A program made the position numbers and the translations under genes. From positions 1 through 48,878 of the forward strand of contig JAGWAC010000002.1 in the NCBI GenBank assembly GCA_018302125.1: DNA of 48,878 nt, read 5' to 3'. Of the stretch, positions 20,101 to 29,450 are shown piece by piece; the first letter of the stretch is position 1, and each line of letters starts with the position of its first letter. Below the pieces are notes generated by a model. It was not told where the DNA came from. It made no database searches and saw only the letters and a program-made list of their open reading frames with translations. The stretch comes from Candidatus Woesearchaeota archaeon (GTDB taxonomy: Archaea; Nanobdellota; Nanobdellia; SCGC-AAA011-G17; JACPIM01).

Positions 20101-22524
20101 ATTCCTAATATTTCTAATTTAATGAAAAACTCACGAATTGAACTTGGTTTATCTCAGAAAGAATTAACGAACAATATGAATATATCCAGAAGAATGATTG
20201 GTTTTATTGAAACGGATTTTAGATTACCTTCAGCCAATACTTTTAAATTATTTAGTAATTATATCGAACAAACAGAATTAAATAATGAATTAAAGCAAAA
20301 AATTAATTCTATTGCTAACTCAGATATTTTATGGGATGAAGTCATTGACATACAAGAACTAAATAATCATAATGAAAAATATGTTTATGATTTAAGTGTA
20401 AAAGACCACCACAATTTTTTAGCTGGGAATATTCCGATTGTAACTCATAATACTTCATTATTAAACTCGATTGCTTTTTTTATACCACCAGCTTCAAGAA
20501 TAGTTACACTGGAGGACACTAGGGAATTAAATTTGCTTCATGAAAACTGGCTACCAAATGTAACTAGATCTGGTGTTGGTGCAAGTAATTTAATTGGTAC
20601 AAAAGAAGGAGACATTTCATTATTTGATTTATTAAAAGAAAGTTTTAGGCAGAGACCTGATTATGTAATTGTTGGAGAAATAAGAGGCAAAGAAGCTTAT
20701 GTTTTATTCCAGGGTATGTCATCTGTAAGAGGAAATGAAGAGATTTTTATATTAAAGGACAATAAACCTTTAAGGATAAAAATAAAAGATTTGGAAAAAT
20801 TAGATGTAAATAGATTAAAAGCAATTTCTTATGATACTGTAAATAAAAAAGTCGAGGTCCTTCCAATAAAAGCATTTGTCAGGCATCCTATGAGAAACAA
20901 GTTATATAAAATTAGAACAAAATTTGGAAGAGAAATAACTGTTACTCCTGATCATTCTTTATTTACTTTATTTAATGATAAAATTGTTGATATAACAACA
21001 GAAGATCTTAAGATTGGAAGCAAAATTATTATACCAAGCACTATTCCTTGTGGTTATAATAATATTGAATATATTGATTTGTTTGAATATTTGCCGGAAA
21101 TAAGAATTTTTGCACCAGAATATGTTAAAGAAGCATCAAATAAAATAGGTTATTATCAGGCAAGCGCCTTATGCAACTGCAGAAGCATTACTGATTATTA
21201 TCCGAATTTCAAAAGAAGCAAGCCTTCTGCAATTAAAGCTGGAAAATTTCTGGATCTAATGAAAGAAGCAAACATCAATTTTGATGTTAATAAACTTGAA
21301 TTCAGATATGACAAGAAGAGCAAATCATTTAAAGGAAATCTAAGAATAACTGATGAATTCCTAAGATTATTGGGATATTATATTTCTGAAGGATCATTAG
21401 ATCAAGATGGCAAAATCCAGATTTACAATAAAGATGAGAGAGTTTTAGATGATATGAAAAAATGCATAGAAAATATTACTGGGATAAAACCAGAGGAAAG
21501 AATAACCGAAGGATATGGCAGTTGTCTAGAATTATCCTTTTCCCATAAAGTATTATTTGAATTTATAAAAAGATACTGTAAAACAAAAACTGAAAAAAGA
21601 ATACCTGATTTTATTTTTGGGCTTGATAAAAGAAGAATTGGGGAATTTTTGTCAGCTTTATATTGTGGAGATGGAACAATTGACCAAAATTATTTTGGAT
21701 ATTATACTGTATCTAAAAATTTAGCAAATGATGTTGCTCAATTGCTCTTAGTATATGGAATTATTACAAGAATAGGAAAAAGAAACAGAGAAGGCAGAAA
21801 AACAACTGATTATGAATTATTATTTTATAATTCTTATAAAAAAGAGGAATTCTTAAAATATATAAAGCCGATTGGAAAAGAAATTAATTTAAAGACTTTT
21901 AAAAAAACAGATTTTAGATTATTTGGGGATTTATATTGCGATGAAATAAAAAGCATCGATATATTAAATTTAGACAAACCAGAATATGTTTATGACATTT
22001 CTGTTCCTGGAAATCAAAATTTCATAGGTGGATTTGGCAGCGTTTTATTACATAATTCAGGACATCCTTCTTTCGGAACAATGCATGCGGAGGATGTTGA
22101 AACTTTAGTCAGGAGATTAGAAACGCCACCAATTGAATTAAGTCCTTCTTTAGTTGAAAGCCTGGATATTGTATGCATAATAGGGTCAGCCAAAGTAAAT
22201 AACAAAGAAGTAAGAAGGGTAAAAAAAGTTGTAGAAATTGTGAAAATAAGAGAAGGCCCTGAAGGTATAGAAACAAATTCTCCTTTTGTGTGGGATCCTA
22301 GAAATGACAATTTTTATTTTAAAGAGGAAAGCAAGGTATTTGAGAAAATAATGTTGCACAAAGGGATAAGCAAAGAAAAATTATTCAGGGAATTTATTTT
22401 GCGAACAAAACTTCTTGTTGCTTTATACAAGAATAATATAATTGGATTCAAAGAAGTTAATGATTTAATAAATGCCTATTATAAAACACCGGAAGCAGTA
22501 TTAAAAAAATTCAATATTTCTTAA
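17149..22524 (+). CDS. Type II/IV secretion (pilus/archaellum-type) ATPase with three inteins
   Basis: Extein motifs LPDGSRINATY, GGTGSGKT, EIRGKEAYVLFQGMSSGHPSFGTMHA; start taken at MFNFTK (ORF opens at 17104). Confidence 0.93.
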   Translation: MFNFTKNKEEQQQEFKPLFYINPRPQVADIPEIKEKEKIDVKYVLIEPYVYAHISWDKENNELVYNIEEPALDEKEAGILNLLENSINELINISFIGMKSNDIVIEYLEKNLRVLLSELKIKITKESFLKLMYYIYRDFVGLNEVEPLLRDYYIEDIECNGVNTPIYIVHRKYRNIRTNVIFRDIRRLTSFVEKVAQKCGKYISYASPLLDASLPDGSVDYEEPIIYKENGIVKISEIGKFIDKFYNNKESNKPILVENIEVPAFDNKELKINWRKVDYVYRHKNNEDLYEINLEYGRKVKLTRHHSIFVLTKDGVKAEKTENIKENDFVAVPLIIPENDVIKKQSYFDELEKEISYGYKANFFTKETYPNEIASIPVSMFNPLNQCNDNFRNKRMNRDRIKKIMEKIKLKIDNNHPAFLHEWTKKGFFYADKPTNKFYELVKEFDVINKIAESDLGFFKINSIKRVKSTSEFVYDLSVKDHENFISGTGGICCHNSRINATYTQDVSARGPSFTVRKFTTEPWSPVKLMQFKTVSPEMLAYLWLAIEHESNIMVIGGTGSGKCVTGDTPIYLANGQKEDIKNIVEEKFANGKVKTNEGWEYVDCDGTEILSMDQRTLKIIKSKVDKFWRHQAPKNLVKIKTRSGREITTTPEHPFFTINNDEIQKIRADKIKIDERIAVPKKINIENSFKEINLINYLKKRNDIYVANAFDSIKEALEIIKNKEKKTETQIAKEINVKSKTLGCWKNENAIPINKYFVLMVRANLNPGEELILKGKTSSLTLKVSKTFQEMYKFAAYVIADGHLTKNNIQFNNSNKKLRDEFSRIGEKIFKLASFEEFPKNRTPKIVFYNNVASAILHEAFQIPYGNKARKVKIPDTLFYQKNEIIAEFIQAIADCESNVEKSQIEICTTSQKLAEGLSYLLLRMNIKFSLITRKTHFRIYISGLDNLKRYQEKINFLHPEKAIDLNKSINREMRKSISNVDLIPNISNLMKNSRIELGLSQKELTNNMNISRRMIGFIETDFRLPSANTFKLFSNYIEQTELNNELKQKINSIANSDILWDEVIDIQELNNHNEKYVYDLSVKDHHNFLAGNIPIVTHNTSLLNSIAFFIPPASRIVTLEDTRELNLLHENWLPNVTRSGVGASNLIGTKEGDISLFDLLKESFRQRPDYVIVGEIRGKEAYVLFQGMSSVRGNEEIFILKDNKPLRIKIKDLEKLDVNRLKAISYDTVNKKVEVLPIKAFVRHPMRNKLYKIRTKFGREITVTPDHSLFTLFNDKIVDITTEDLKIGSKIIIPSTIPCGYNNIEYIDLFEYLPEIRIFAPEYVKEASNKIGYYQASALCNCRSITDYYPNFKRSKPSAIKAGKFLDLMKEANINFDVNKLEFRYDKKSKSFKGNLRITDEFLRLLGYYISEGSLDQDGKIQIYNKDERVLDDMKKCIENITGIKPEERITEGYGSCLELSFSHKVLFEFIKRYCKTKTEKRIPDFIFGLDKRRIGEFLSALYCGDGTIDQNYFGYYTVSKNLANDVAQLLLVYGIITRIGKRNREGRKTTDYELLFYNSYKKEEFLKYIKPIGKEINLKTFKKTDFRLFGDLYCDEIKSIDILNLDKPEYVYDISVPGNQNFIGGFGSVLLHNSGHPSFGTMHAEDVETLVRRLETPPIELSPSLVESLDIVCIIGSAKVNNKEVRRVKKVVEIVKIREGPEGIETNSPFVWDPRNDNFYFKEESKVFEKIMLHKGISKEKLFREFILRTKLLVALYKNNIIGFKEVNDLINAYYKTPEAVLKKFNIS
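17800..18636 (+). mobile_element. Intein 1 in secretion ATPase (279 aa)
   Basis: Ser1 SVDYEEPII, block B GRKVKLTRHHSIF, C-terminal FVYDLSVKDHENF...CCHN then Ser+1; exteins rejoin as LPDG-SRINA; no clear LAGLIDADG motif. Confidence 0.92.
18838..20451 (+). mobile_element. Intein 2 in the Walker A motif of the secretion ATPase (538 aa, LAGLIDADG-type)
   Basis: CVTGDTPIY; TTTPEHPFF; AYVIADGHL and IQAIADCES; YVYDLSVKDHHNF...VTHN then T; exteins rejoin as GGTGSGK-T. Confidence 0.95.
20722..22056 (+). mobile_element. Intein 3 in secretion ATPase (445 aa, LAGLIDADG-type)
   Basis: SVRGNEEIF; TVTPDHSLF; LLGYYISEGSL and LSALYCGDGTI; YVYDISVPGNQNF...LLHN then S; exteins rejoin as FQGMS-SGHPS. Confidence 0.94.
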
Positions 22525-22525
22525 A

Positions 22526-23803
22526 ATGGAACAAGTAATTGACAAGAAGGAATTGTTTGAATTGAAAAAACAACTTGATATTTATAAAGATTACAAGGAG
22601 AAAGGACTAAAGAAACTTGAAATCTTAAAAAGAGCAAATGATACTGAGAGTTTAAAAAAATTCTTAGTGGGAAGAACAGAAGAAGAATGGAAAAAATATT
22701 ATGATGATTTCATATTAAAATTAGAAGAAAAAATAAAAACAGAAGAATCACAGAATTCAATCCAGATAACTAATGAGGCTATTTTTTTTCTTGATAAAAA
22801 AACCAAAGAAAAATTTATCCAAGATACAAATACAGAGAACTATGTTTTAAGAAGAATAAAGAAAAAAATAAATAAGAAAGAAGAGATTAAAGAAGAGATA
22901 GCATACACAGTTTACAAACCAACAGCTTTTGGAACAACAGCAAATTTATTTGTTGAGAATTTAACTTTATATTTAACAAAACAACATCCAAAATTGTTTA
23001 ATGATTTATCTCTTTTACTAAGGCTTGGGGATATAAAGATGCTTTCAAAAACTTATATAAGCATTGCATTATTCTCAAGCATTCTTGCTGGGATTGGTTC
23101 GTTTTTGTTATTTTTATTATATGTAGCTGCATCTGGAGGGAACATCCTTCTTGGATTAATAAAAGCAGTCCCAATCAGTTTTTTAGTTCTTTTAATTACT
23201 CCAGCATTATTTTATTTTTATCCATATACAACAATAGGAAACAGAAAAAAAGCAATTAAAAATGACCTTCCTTTTGTCATTATCCATATGGCTGCTATTG
23301 CCGGAAGCGGAGCATTACCAGCATCTATTTTTAATTTAATTTTAAATTCTGGAGAATATAAGGGCTTAGAGGGAGAGATAAGAAAAATTGTAAATTATGT
23401 TAACTTATTTGGATATGATTTAAGCACTGCTTTAAAAGCAGTTTCTTTAACAACACCTTCTCCTGAATTTAAAGATTTATTGACAGGTATAATTGCAACA
23501 ACAGAGGGTGGTGGAGACCTAAGGGCATACTTGAGCGGGAAAGCTGTAGATGCTTTAAGCACATATAGGCTAGAAAGGAAAAAATATGTTGAGAGTTTGG
23601 CAACTTATTCAGACATGTATACTGGTATTTTAATAGCAGCCCCTTTATTATTTATGACAACTTTAGCAATAATTAATGTAATAGGCGGGAGCATCGGAGG
23701 TTTATCAGTAAAAACAATTTCTATTGCAGGAACTTATCTGATAATTCCTTTTTTGAATATTATCTTTTTAGTATTTTTGAGTATTATACAACCTGAGACA
23801 TAA
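22526..23803 (+). CDS. Pilus/type II secretion F-like membrane protein (TadC/ArlJ-like)
   Basis: Directly follows the ATPase; MAAIAGSGALPASIFNLI and repeated TM segments. Confidence 0.85.
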   Translation: MEQVIDKKELFELKKQLDIYKDYKEKGLKKLEILKRANDTESLKKFLVGRTEEEWKKYYDDFILKLEEKIKTEESQNSIQITNEAIFFLDKKTKEKFIQDTNTENYVLRRIKKKINKKEEIKEEIAYTVYKPTAFGTTANLFVENLTLYLTKQHPKLFNDLSLLLRLGDIKMLSKTYISIALFSSILAGIGSFLLFLLYVAASGGNILLGLIKAVPISFLVLLITPALFYFYPYTTIGNRKKAIKNDLPFVIIHMAAIAGSGALPASIFNLILNSGEYKGLEGEIRKIVNYVNLFGYDLSTALKAVSLTTPSPEFKDLLTGIIATTEGGGDLRAYLSGKAVDALSTYRLERKKYVESLATYSDMYTGILIAAPLLFMTTLAIINVIGGSIGGLSVKTISIAGTYLIIPFLNIIFLVFLSIIQPET

Positions 23804-23804
23804 A

Positions 23805-24659
23805 ATGGAACTAAAATTTAAAAAAATATACATTGTTTGGATTGTATTGGCTGTTTTAATAATAATATTTGATATTTATGCTTATTATAAAATAGAAATT
23901 TTAAAGAGATTTGTATGGGCTATTTTGGTTTTAGCAATTAATATTGCCTGGGCTCATTTTTGGATAGATTTTTTTCAAGAAGGAAAAAGACAAAAAGAAA
24001 TTGAATTAAAATTCTTAGAATTTATAAGAAATTTAGTTGAAAATGTAAAATCAGGAACTTCTATTCCAAAAGGAATTTTACAAGTAGCTGACAAAGACTA
24101 TGGCGCACTAAGCCAGTACATTAAAAAATTAGCTTATCAAATTGAATGGGGGATTCCTATGCACAATGCCCTGCTTATTTTTTCAGAAGACACTGACAAT
24201 CCAGTTATTAAAAGATCAATTGCTATTATGATAGAAGCAGACCAATCAGGCGGAAATATTGCTGATATCTTACAGAGCGTTTCAAGTTCAGTTATAAACA
24301 TAAAAAAAATGAAAGAAGAAAGGAAAAGCAGCGTTTCATCACAAATTGTCCAAGGTTATATTGTTTTTGTTATTTTTATTATTGTTATGCTGGTATTGCA
24401 AATTATGTTATTTCCAAAATTAGGCGGAATAACCTCTGAATTATCAAGCAGCGCAAACGTACTTGGAATTAAAAGCGGAAGTCAGGATAAAGTAAATTTA
24501 GACGCAATATTTTTTGCATTAATTTTAATTCAAGGATTTTTTGACGGCTTGGTAATTGGAAAATTTTCAGAAGGGAGTATTAAGCATGGAATTATACACT
24601 CTTTGATATTGATGACAATGAGTGCTTTGATAATTACAACTGTAAAAGGCGGCATCTAA
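23805..24659 (+). CDS. Second pilus/type II secretion F-like membrane protein
   Basis: LVENVKSGTSIPKGILQVADKDYGALS; EADQSGGNIADILQSVS. Confidence 0.85.
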   Translation: MELKFKKIYIVWIVLAVLIIIFDIYAYYKIEILKRFVWAILVLAINIAWAHFWIDFFQEGKRQKEIELKFLEFIRNLVENVKSGTSIPKGILQVADKDYGALSQYIKKLAYQIEWGIPMHNALLIFSEDTDNPVIKRSIAIMIEADQSGGNIADILQSVSSSVINIKKMKEERKSSVSSQIVQGYIVFVIFIIVMLVLQIMLFPKLGGITSELSSSANVLGIKSGSQDKVNLDAIFFALILIQGFFDGLVIGKFSEGSIKHGIIHSLILMTMSALIITTVKGGI

Positions 24660-24687
24660 ACCTTTTTCCAAAAAGTTTAATCAAAAA
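24657..24687 (+). repeat. Dispersed hairpin element copy
   Basis: TAAACCTTTTTCCAAAAAGTTTAATCAAAAA starting at a stop codon. Confidence 0.8.
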
Positions 24688-24710
24688 GATCTTAGAAAAA
24701 ATAATAAAAA

Positions 24711-25583
24711 ATGGTGTTGCAAAAAAAATTATGGAAAAAAGGAGGAATACATGTAGACTGGGCAATAAGCATGGGTTTATTCTTGGTTTATGTAATATTA
24801 TTATTTATTATTTTAAAGCCTGGATCTTATGCAATACACAAGCCCGAGAGCTTATTTACAATTATTGAAAATACCTTTAATAACAACACACAAATTAGCA
24901 TTAGGGAAGTGCTATTTAGTGCAGGGGCTTGTCATGATGATGATGTGATCAAATTAGAAGAAAATAAAAGAAATTATCGATTTAGTGAAATTAAAATTTT
25001 CAAAAGCGGAACTTTTACAGTTTTAGCAAATGATAGAGGCCAGAATGAAGTAGGAATAAGTTTTGGTGGAAGTGATATAACTATAAATTGCGGGAATGCG
25101 GATGATAAATATGAGAAATGGTCAACAAATCCCAATGGTAAACCAAGATTGTTTTTAGCTACTGCCTATCCAAAAGATCTTAGAAATTATGAAGATGTTG
25201 ATTATTCACCTCAATTTATAGCAAGTTGTTCTGTAAAAGATCCAAACAAAAAACCAACATGTGATTTAACAACAAAATTAGGTACAATTACAGAATATAC
25301 TGGTTATTATCAAGAATATTTAGAAAAAATAGCTGATAAGGCAAATAATTTTGAACAACTAAAAAAAGACTGGGGATTTCCGGAAAATAGTTATTTTAGG
25401 ATTAATATTAAAAGAACATATCCTAATCCAGATGATGATACAAATCCAAACATAGAGATATTTGACAGATTAAATCCTGAAGCGCCTGAGGGCGTGAATG
25501 TTTTCATAAAAGAATTTGATGCTGTTTTATTAAACAAACATAATGAAAGAGAAAAAATAAAAATAAATATATTAGCATGGTAA
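24711..25583 (+). CDS. Pilin-like secreted protein
   Basis: KKGGIHVDWAISMGLFLVYVILLFIIL N-terminus; pilus operon. Confidence 0.6.
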   Translation: MVLQKKLWKKGGIHVDWAISMGLFLVYVILLFIILKPGSYAIHKPESLFTIIENTFNNNTQISIREVLFSAGACHDDDVIKLEENKRNYRFSEIKIFKSGTFTVLANDRGQNEVGISFGGSDITINCGNADDKYEKWSTNPNGKPRLFLATAYPKDLRNYEDVDYSPQFIASCSVKDPNKKPTCDLTTKLGTITEYTGYYQEYLEKIADKANNFEQLKKDWGFPENSYFRINIKRTYPNPDDDTNPNIEIFDRLNPEAPEGVNVFIKEFDAVLLNKHNEREKIKINILAW

Positions 25584-26038
25584 TTAATAAAAAAGGATTT
25601 ATAAGAACTATTGAGGCTGTTATTGCTATTGTCATATTACTTGGATTAGTACTAACTATTTTTGGAGATAAACCACAAGAAATTAAAAAAAGACCTGAAG
25701 TTGTTGAGAGTTCTTTAAATTATATTACAAATGAAATTTTATATAATAAAGAATTTAGAAATTGTTTTTTAAGCGCTAGTGTTGGTAATAATGGTGGATT
25801 ATGCTCATCTAAACTAAGTGGAACTTGCTGGGGAGATCCGACTAAAATTAAAGAATTTATTAATTTGGCAACACCACCAGGGTATGAAAATCATTGTGAA
25901 GTCTGCAAAACTACAAGAAGCTGTTCTAAAGTAATTGCTCCTGAAGACAAATCAGTTTATCCAAAATCTGTTTTTCTTTACCTTTCTAAAGAAGATGAAG
26001 CAAGAATTGTAAGAATTTATTTATTTGAGAAAGCTTAA
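25577..26038 (+). CDS. Pilin-like protein
   Basis: NKKGFIRTIEAVIAIVILLGLVLTIFG. Confidence 0.65.
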   Translation: MVINKKGFIRTIEAVIAIVILLGLVLTIFGDKPQEIKKRPEVVESSLNYITNEILYNKEFRNCFLSASVGNNGGLCSSKLSGTCWGDPTKIKEFINLATPPGYENHCEVCKTTRSCSKVIAPEDKSVYPKSVFLYLSKEDEARIVRIYLFEKA

Positions 26039-26739
26039 AGAATTGAATACAGCATATAAATTCCCAAGAATATCAAAAACAAACCAATTACCAATCTCAT
26101 TAAACCTTTGTATTCTTTTCTCCATCTTTCTAATTTTTTTGAAGAAGTGCCAAAATAAGTTATAGTTATTATCACAAATAAAGGCAGTATAAAAATTAAA
26201 TTATACAACAGCAATAAAGGCAGCGCCCTAGCATATTCGCCCTGGGCAATCAAAGCCAATATGGCCAAATAAGGAGCTCCTGTGCAAGGAAGTTCAACAA
26301 GAACTACAAAGACACCAAGCAAGCCTATGAACAAGATACCAAGAGAAAAATGTTTTTTTTGAATTTTCTTTATATAATTTATATAAACATCAATTCTTTT
26401 GGATGCTCCAGGAAGTATCTGCAAAGAAAACCATTTTCCATAAAAGAAATAATCTTTTATTTCTATTATTCCAGCCAATATTGCTATAGTGGCAGCAAAG
26501 ATATAAAACAGCCTAGATATTTCAAAAGATACAGTTATTTTTAGTATTCCCAACCCCAACAGAAGATAAGCAACATAAACAATAAATGTGTAAAATAATC
26601 CTGAGATTAACATGTGAACTGGTTTTTTGTACATTTTTAGCATAAATGCACAAAGAAAAATTAAAACTCCGAAAACACATGGATTAACACTATCAGCCAA
26701 TGCAGCTGCTACCAAAAGTCCTAAAGTTAAATCTACCAT
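26035..26739 (-). CDS. CcdA/DsbD-like transmembrane thiol transporter
   Basis: ADSVNPCVFGVLIF and VELPCTGAPYLAIL paired TM cysteines. Confidence 0.88.
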   Translation of the reverse strand: MVDLTLGLLVAAALADSVNPCVFGVLIFLCAFMLKMYKKPVHMLISGLFYTFIVYVAYLLLGLGILKITVSFEISRLFYIFAATIAILAGIIEIKDYFFYGKWFSLQILPGASKRIDVYINYIKKIQKKHFSLGILFIGLLGVFVVLVELPCTGAPYLAILALIAQGEYARALPLLLLYNLIFILPLFVIITITYFGTSSKKLERWRKEYKGLMRLVIGLFLIFLGIYMLYSIL

Positions 26740-27585
26740 TTATATCTCTTTAATTAAAGTTAAATCGCAACCAGACATCTGCCCCAGTTTTTCTGCACTT
26801 GCAAAACCAACATATCTGGAGATTTCTTTTCCGTCTTTTTCAAGTATCCAAGTCGGTGTTCTTTCAATGTTCATTTTTAAACATCTTTCTGTTTGCGGAT
26901 TCTCACCTTGTGGATGACATTCTATTTCGACTACATATTTAAATGAATCTCCAAACATTTCCCTTTGCTTAGCACAACTGCCACACCTGAATGAACCATA
27001 CATTAGCAGATTTTTATCTGTGAGGCATTTTGCAAACTCAGTATAATCCTTATTTTCCTTTTGAAAATATATATTAAATAAAATGAATGGTAGTATGAAA
27101 ATAACAATTATGTGAACTAAATTTTTCTTTAACTCTTTTTCAAATTCTTTTTTATTTGGTTTTTTTGCATTGCTTATCATAAAATAAGACATACCTAAAA
27201 CTAGAAAAATAATAATATGGAGAAAAGTACATAAAGGACATATAGTTTTTAAAATAATTTCAGCAGCTATCATATAAAATACAAAAAGAGCGCCAAGAAC
27301 TGACCAGACAAATATAAACCTAAAATATAGATCTGGTTTTTTATTTGATTTAAGAGCAAAAACAAACAGGAATAAAAACCACAAAGCACCAAGAAGAGCT
27401 ACTGGAACATTGAATAATTCTGAATAAATGCTTGTATTTACAATTGAACAGCTTGTAAAAGTGTTAAAATCACAAAAACTTCCCTGCTGAGATCCTTCGT
27501 AATGATTTTTTACAAGATACAAGGAAGTAATAAAACCAAGTACAGACAAAAATAAAACAATTTTAATGAAAGTATTTTTTCTCAT
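26740..27585 (-). CDS. VKOR-thioredoxin fusion
   Basis: VKOR-like TM domain with CxxC (TICPLC); C-terminal YGSFRCGSCAKQREMFG. Confidence 0.88.
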   Translation of the reverse strand: MRKNTFIKIVLFLSVLGFITSLYLVKNHYEGSQQGSFCDFNTFTSCSIVNTSIYSELFNVPVALLGALWFLFLFVFALKSNKKPDLYFRFIFVWSVLGALFVFYMIAAEIILKTICPLCTFLHIIIFLVLGMSYFMISNAKKPNKKEFEKELKKNLVHIIVIFILPFILFNIYFQKENKDYTEFAKCLTDKNLLMYGSFRCGSCAKQREMFGDSFKYVVEIECHPQGENPQTERCLKMNIERTPTWILEKDGKEISRYVGFASAEKLGQMSGCDLTLIKEI

Positions 27586-27992
27586 TTAAACCAATCTTTT
27601 AATTTCTTAGGCAAGCTGTATAAAATTAATAAAGCTAACGGAGCCATAAAATTTGCACTTCGCTCAATAAAATCCCAAATAGGCTCTCCGGAAATTGGCC
27701 TTATCAAAGCTGTAATAAAAGCCCAAAAAACTGCCCAGCCTAAAACTATTCTTAATGGCTTAAATAATACAAAAACAGCTACTAATACATCTGCAATTCC
27801 TATTAATGGAAGCAATGTCTGCGCAGTTGGTTCTGAAATTCCTACTGCAAGAAAATATTTGATCCAAGCCTGCTTACCCAGCAAGGCAAAAACACCATGA
27901 CCAAGAAAAGTACCAAATACACCAAGACGCAAAACCCACTCTAAATTTTTATTAATTTTAACAGACTCTTTTTTAACAATCTTCTTTTTCAT
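27582..27992 (-). CDS. DoxX-like membrane protein
   Basis: LGVFGTFLGHGVFALLGKQAW, DVLVAVFVLFKP; start taken at MKKKIV. Confidence 0.65.
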   Translation of the reverse strand: MKKKIVKKESVKINKNLEWVLRLGVFGTFLGHGVFALLGKQAWIKYFLAVGISEPTAQTLLPLIGIADVLVAVFVLFKPLRIVLGWAVFWAFITALIRPISGEPIWDFIERSANFMAPLALLILYSLPKKLKDWFK

Positions 27993-28078
27993 AGGACACC
28001 TCTTCTTAAGCAAGAGGGGAGTTTATTATTTTATAAAAGTTTTGATTTAATATGATTGACTAAATTTAGAAAAAAACA

Positions 28079-28498
28079 TCAAATATCAAGTATTACTCTT
28101 GCAGAATATTTTTCTTTTAATTTTTTAATTTCAAATTTATGGAATGTTATAGCTTTTACATCAACTTTTTGCTCGTGCTCTTCTCTTAATTTTTCGCCTT
28201 TTAACAAAGCTTTTAATTTATAGAGTTTTTCTTCTTTTTTTATATCTACTTTTATTTTTGAAAATAACAATAATTCCGCATCTTTAAAATAAATTAATTC
28301 CCCCAAGAAATCAAACAACAAATATTCTATGTTTTTGTTTTCAAGAGATATTTCTTTTTTTAATTTGGGTTTAATTTGGGCCAAATTAACCATTGATTCT
28401 TCTGTTGCCAAAGCAGAATTTTCAAACAATTCATTTAAAGAATTACCATAAGCTTCAAACATTATATCAGCTGTATGATCTAAATATTTGTATTTCAT
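28079..28498 (-). CDS. Archease
   Basis: YLDHTADIMFEAYG, LLFDFLGELIYFKD, VKAITFHKFEI; near rtcB. Confidence 0.93.
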   Translation of the reverse strand: MKYKYLDHTADIMFEAYGNSLNELFENSALATEESMVNLAQIKPKLKKEISLENKNIEYLLFDFLGELIYFKDAELLLFSKIKVDIKKEEKLYKLKALLKGEKLREEHEQKVDVKAITFHKFEIKKLKEKYSARVILDI

Positions 28499-28502
28499 GA
28501 AA

Positions 28503-29375
28503 CTATAAAGCACTTAACTGCTTTAATATCTTTTCCTTAATTTTATTTACATTTTCTCCTATAAACACTAACTCTGTTTTATCTGCTTTAAATTCTTCTA
28601 ATGAGTATTTTTGAGCTACGAAATTGAATAAATAAAATTTCTTATCTAAATTAATAAACCCTTTTGCTCTATAAATTTCTTTAGATAAATTTCTTATAAA
28701 TTCTTCAAATTTCTCTTTATCAAATATTTTATTAGATTTAAAAGAAAAGAATTCTATATTTTTTGTGTGTTCGTGATTTATTTCTTTTTTAATGTCTCTT
28801 TTAGAATAAATACCAAATAAAATATGATTATCCACACTTGCGAATTTTGTTTTTACTATATTTGCCCGATTATTTAAATTTTTTATTTCCTTTTCTAATT
28901 TATTTAATTCTTTGTTATTAATTAAATCTACTTTGTTTAAGATTATTATATCTGCCATTTCTACTTGAATTTTTCCTGTTTTTCCTAAAGGAAATTTAAA
29001 AAAAGCATCAGAATCTACTAATGCAATTATAGAATCAAGTTTTAAATCTGGAAGTTCATTTTCTATATCAAAAATCAAAGTATCTGGCTCTGCTAAGCCA
29101 GTTGTTTCTACTACAATTATATCTGGTTTGTATTTTTTTATAATTTCTTTTGTTGCTAATTCAAATTCCCCTGTCAAAGAACAACAAACACAGCCACCTG
29201 CTAATTCAACTATGTTTATATTTTTTCCTTTTATTATTTTACTATCTATGTCTATTTCACCAAATTCATTCATGATTACTGCTATTTTTTTATCTGCCTT
29301 ATTTAGAATATTTTTTAATAAAGTGGTTTTACCTGCTCCTAAATATCCAGTTATTATTGAGATTGGGGTTCTCAT
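28503..29375 (-). CDS. CobW/COG0523-family GTPase
   Basis: GYLGAGKTTLLKN, GGCVCCSLTGEF, ETTGLAEPD, NKVDL. Confidence 0.92.
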   Translation of the reverse strand: MRTPISIITGYLGAGKTTLLKNILNKADKKIAVIMNEFGEIDIDSKIIKGKNINIVELAGGCVCCSLTGEFELATKEIIKKYKPDIIVVETTGLAEPDTLIFDIENELPDLKLDSIIALVDSDAFFKFPLGKTGKIQVEMADIIILNKVDLINNKELNKLEKEIKNLNNRANIVKTKFASVDNHILFGIYSKRDIKKEINHEHTKNIEFFSFKSNKIFDKEKFEEFIRNLSKEIYRAKGFINLDKKFYLFNFVAQKYSLEEFKADKTELVFIGENVNKIKEKILKQLSAL

Positions 29376-29376
29376 A

Positions 29377-29405
29377 TAAATTTTTAAGAAAAGTTTAATC
29401 AAAAA
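29377..29405 (+). repeat. Dispersed hairpin element copy
   Basis: TAAATTTTTAAGAAAAGTTTAATCAAAAA. Confidence 0.75.
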
Positions 29406-29450
29406 CCTTTTGGTTTTGAGATTAAGTTTGGATTTCTTTTACTACTCCAG

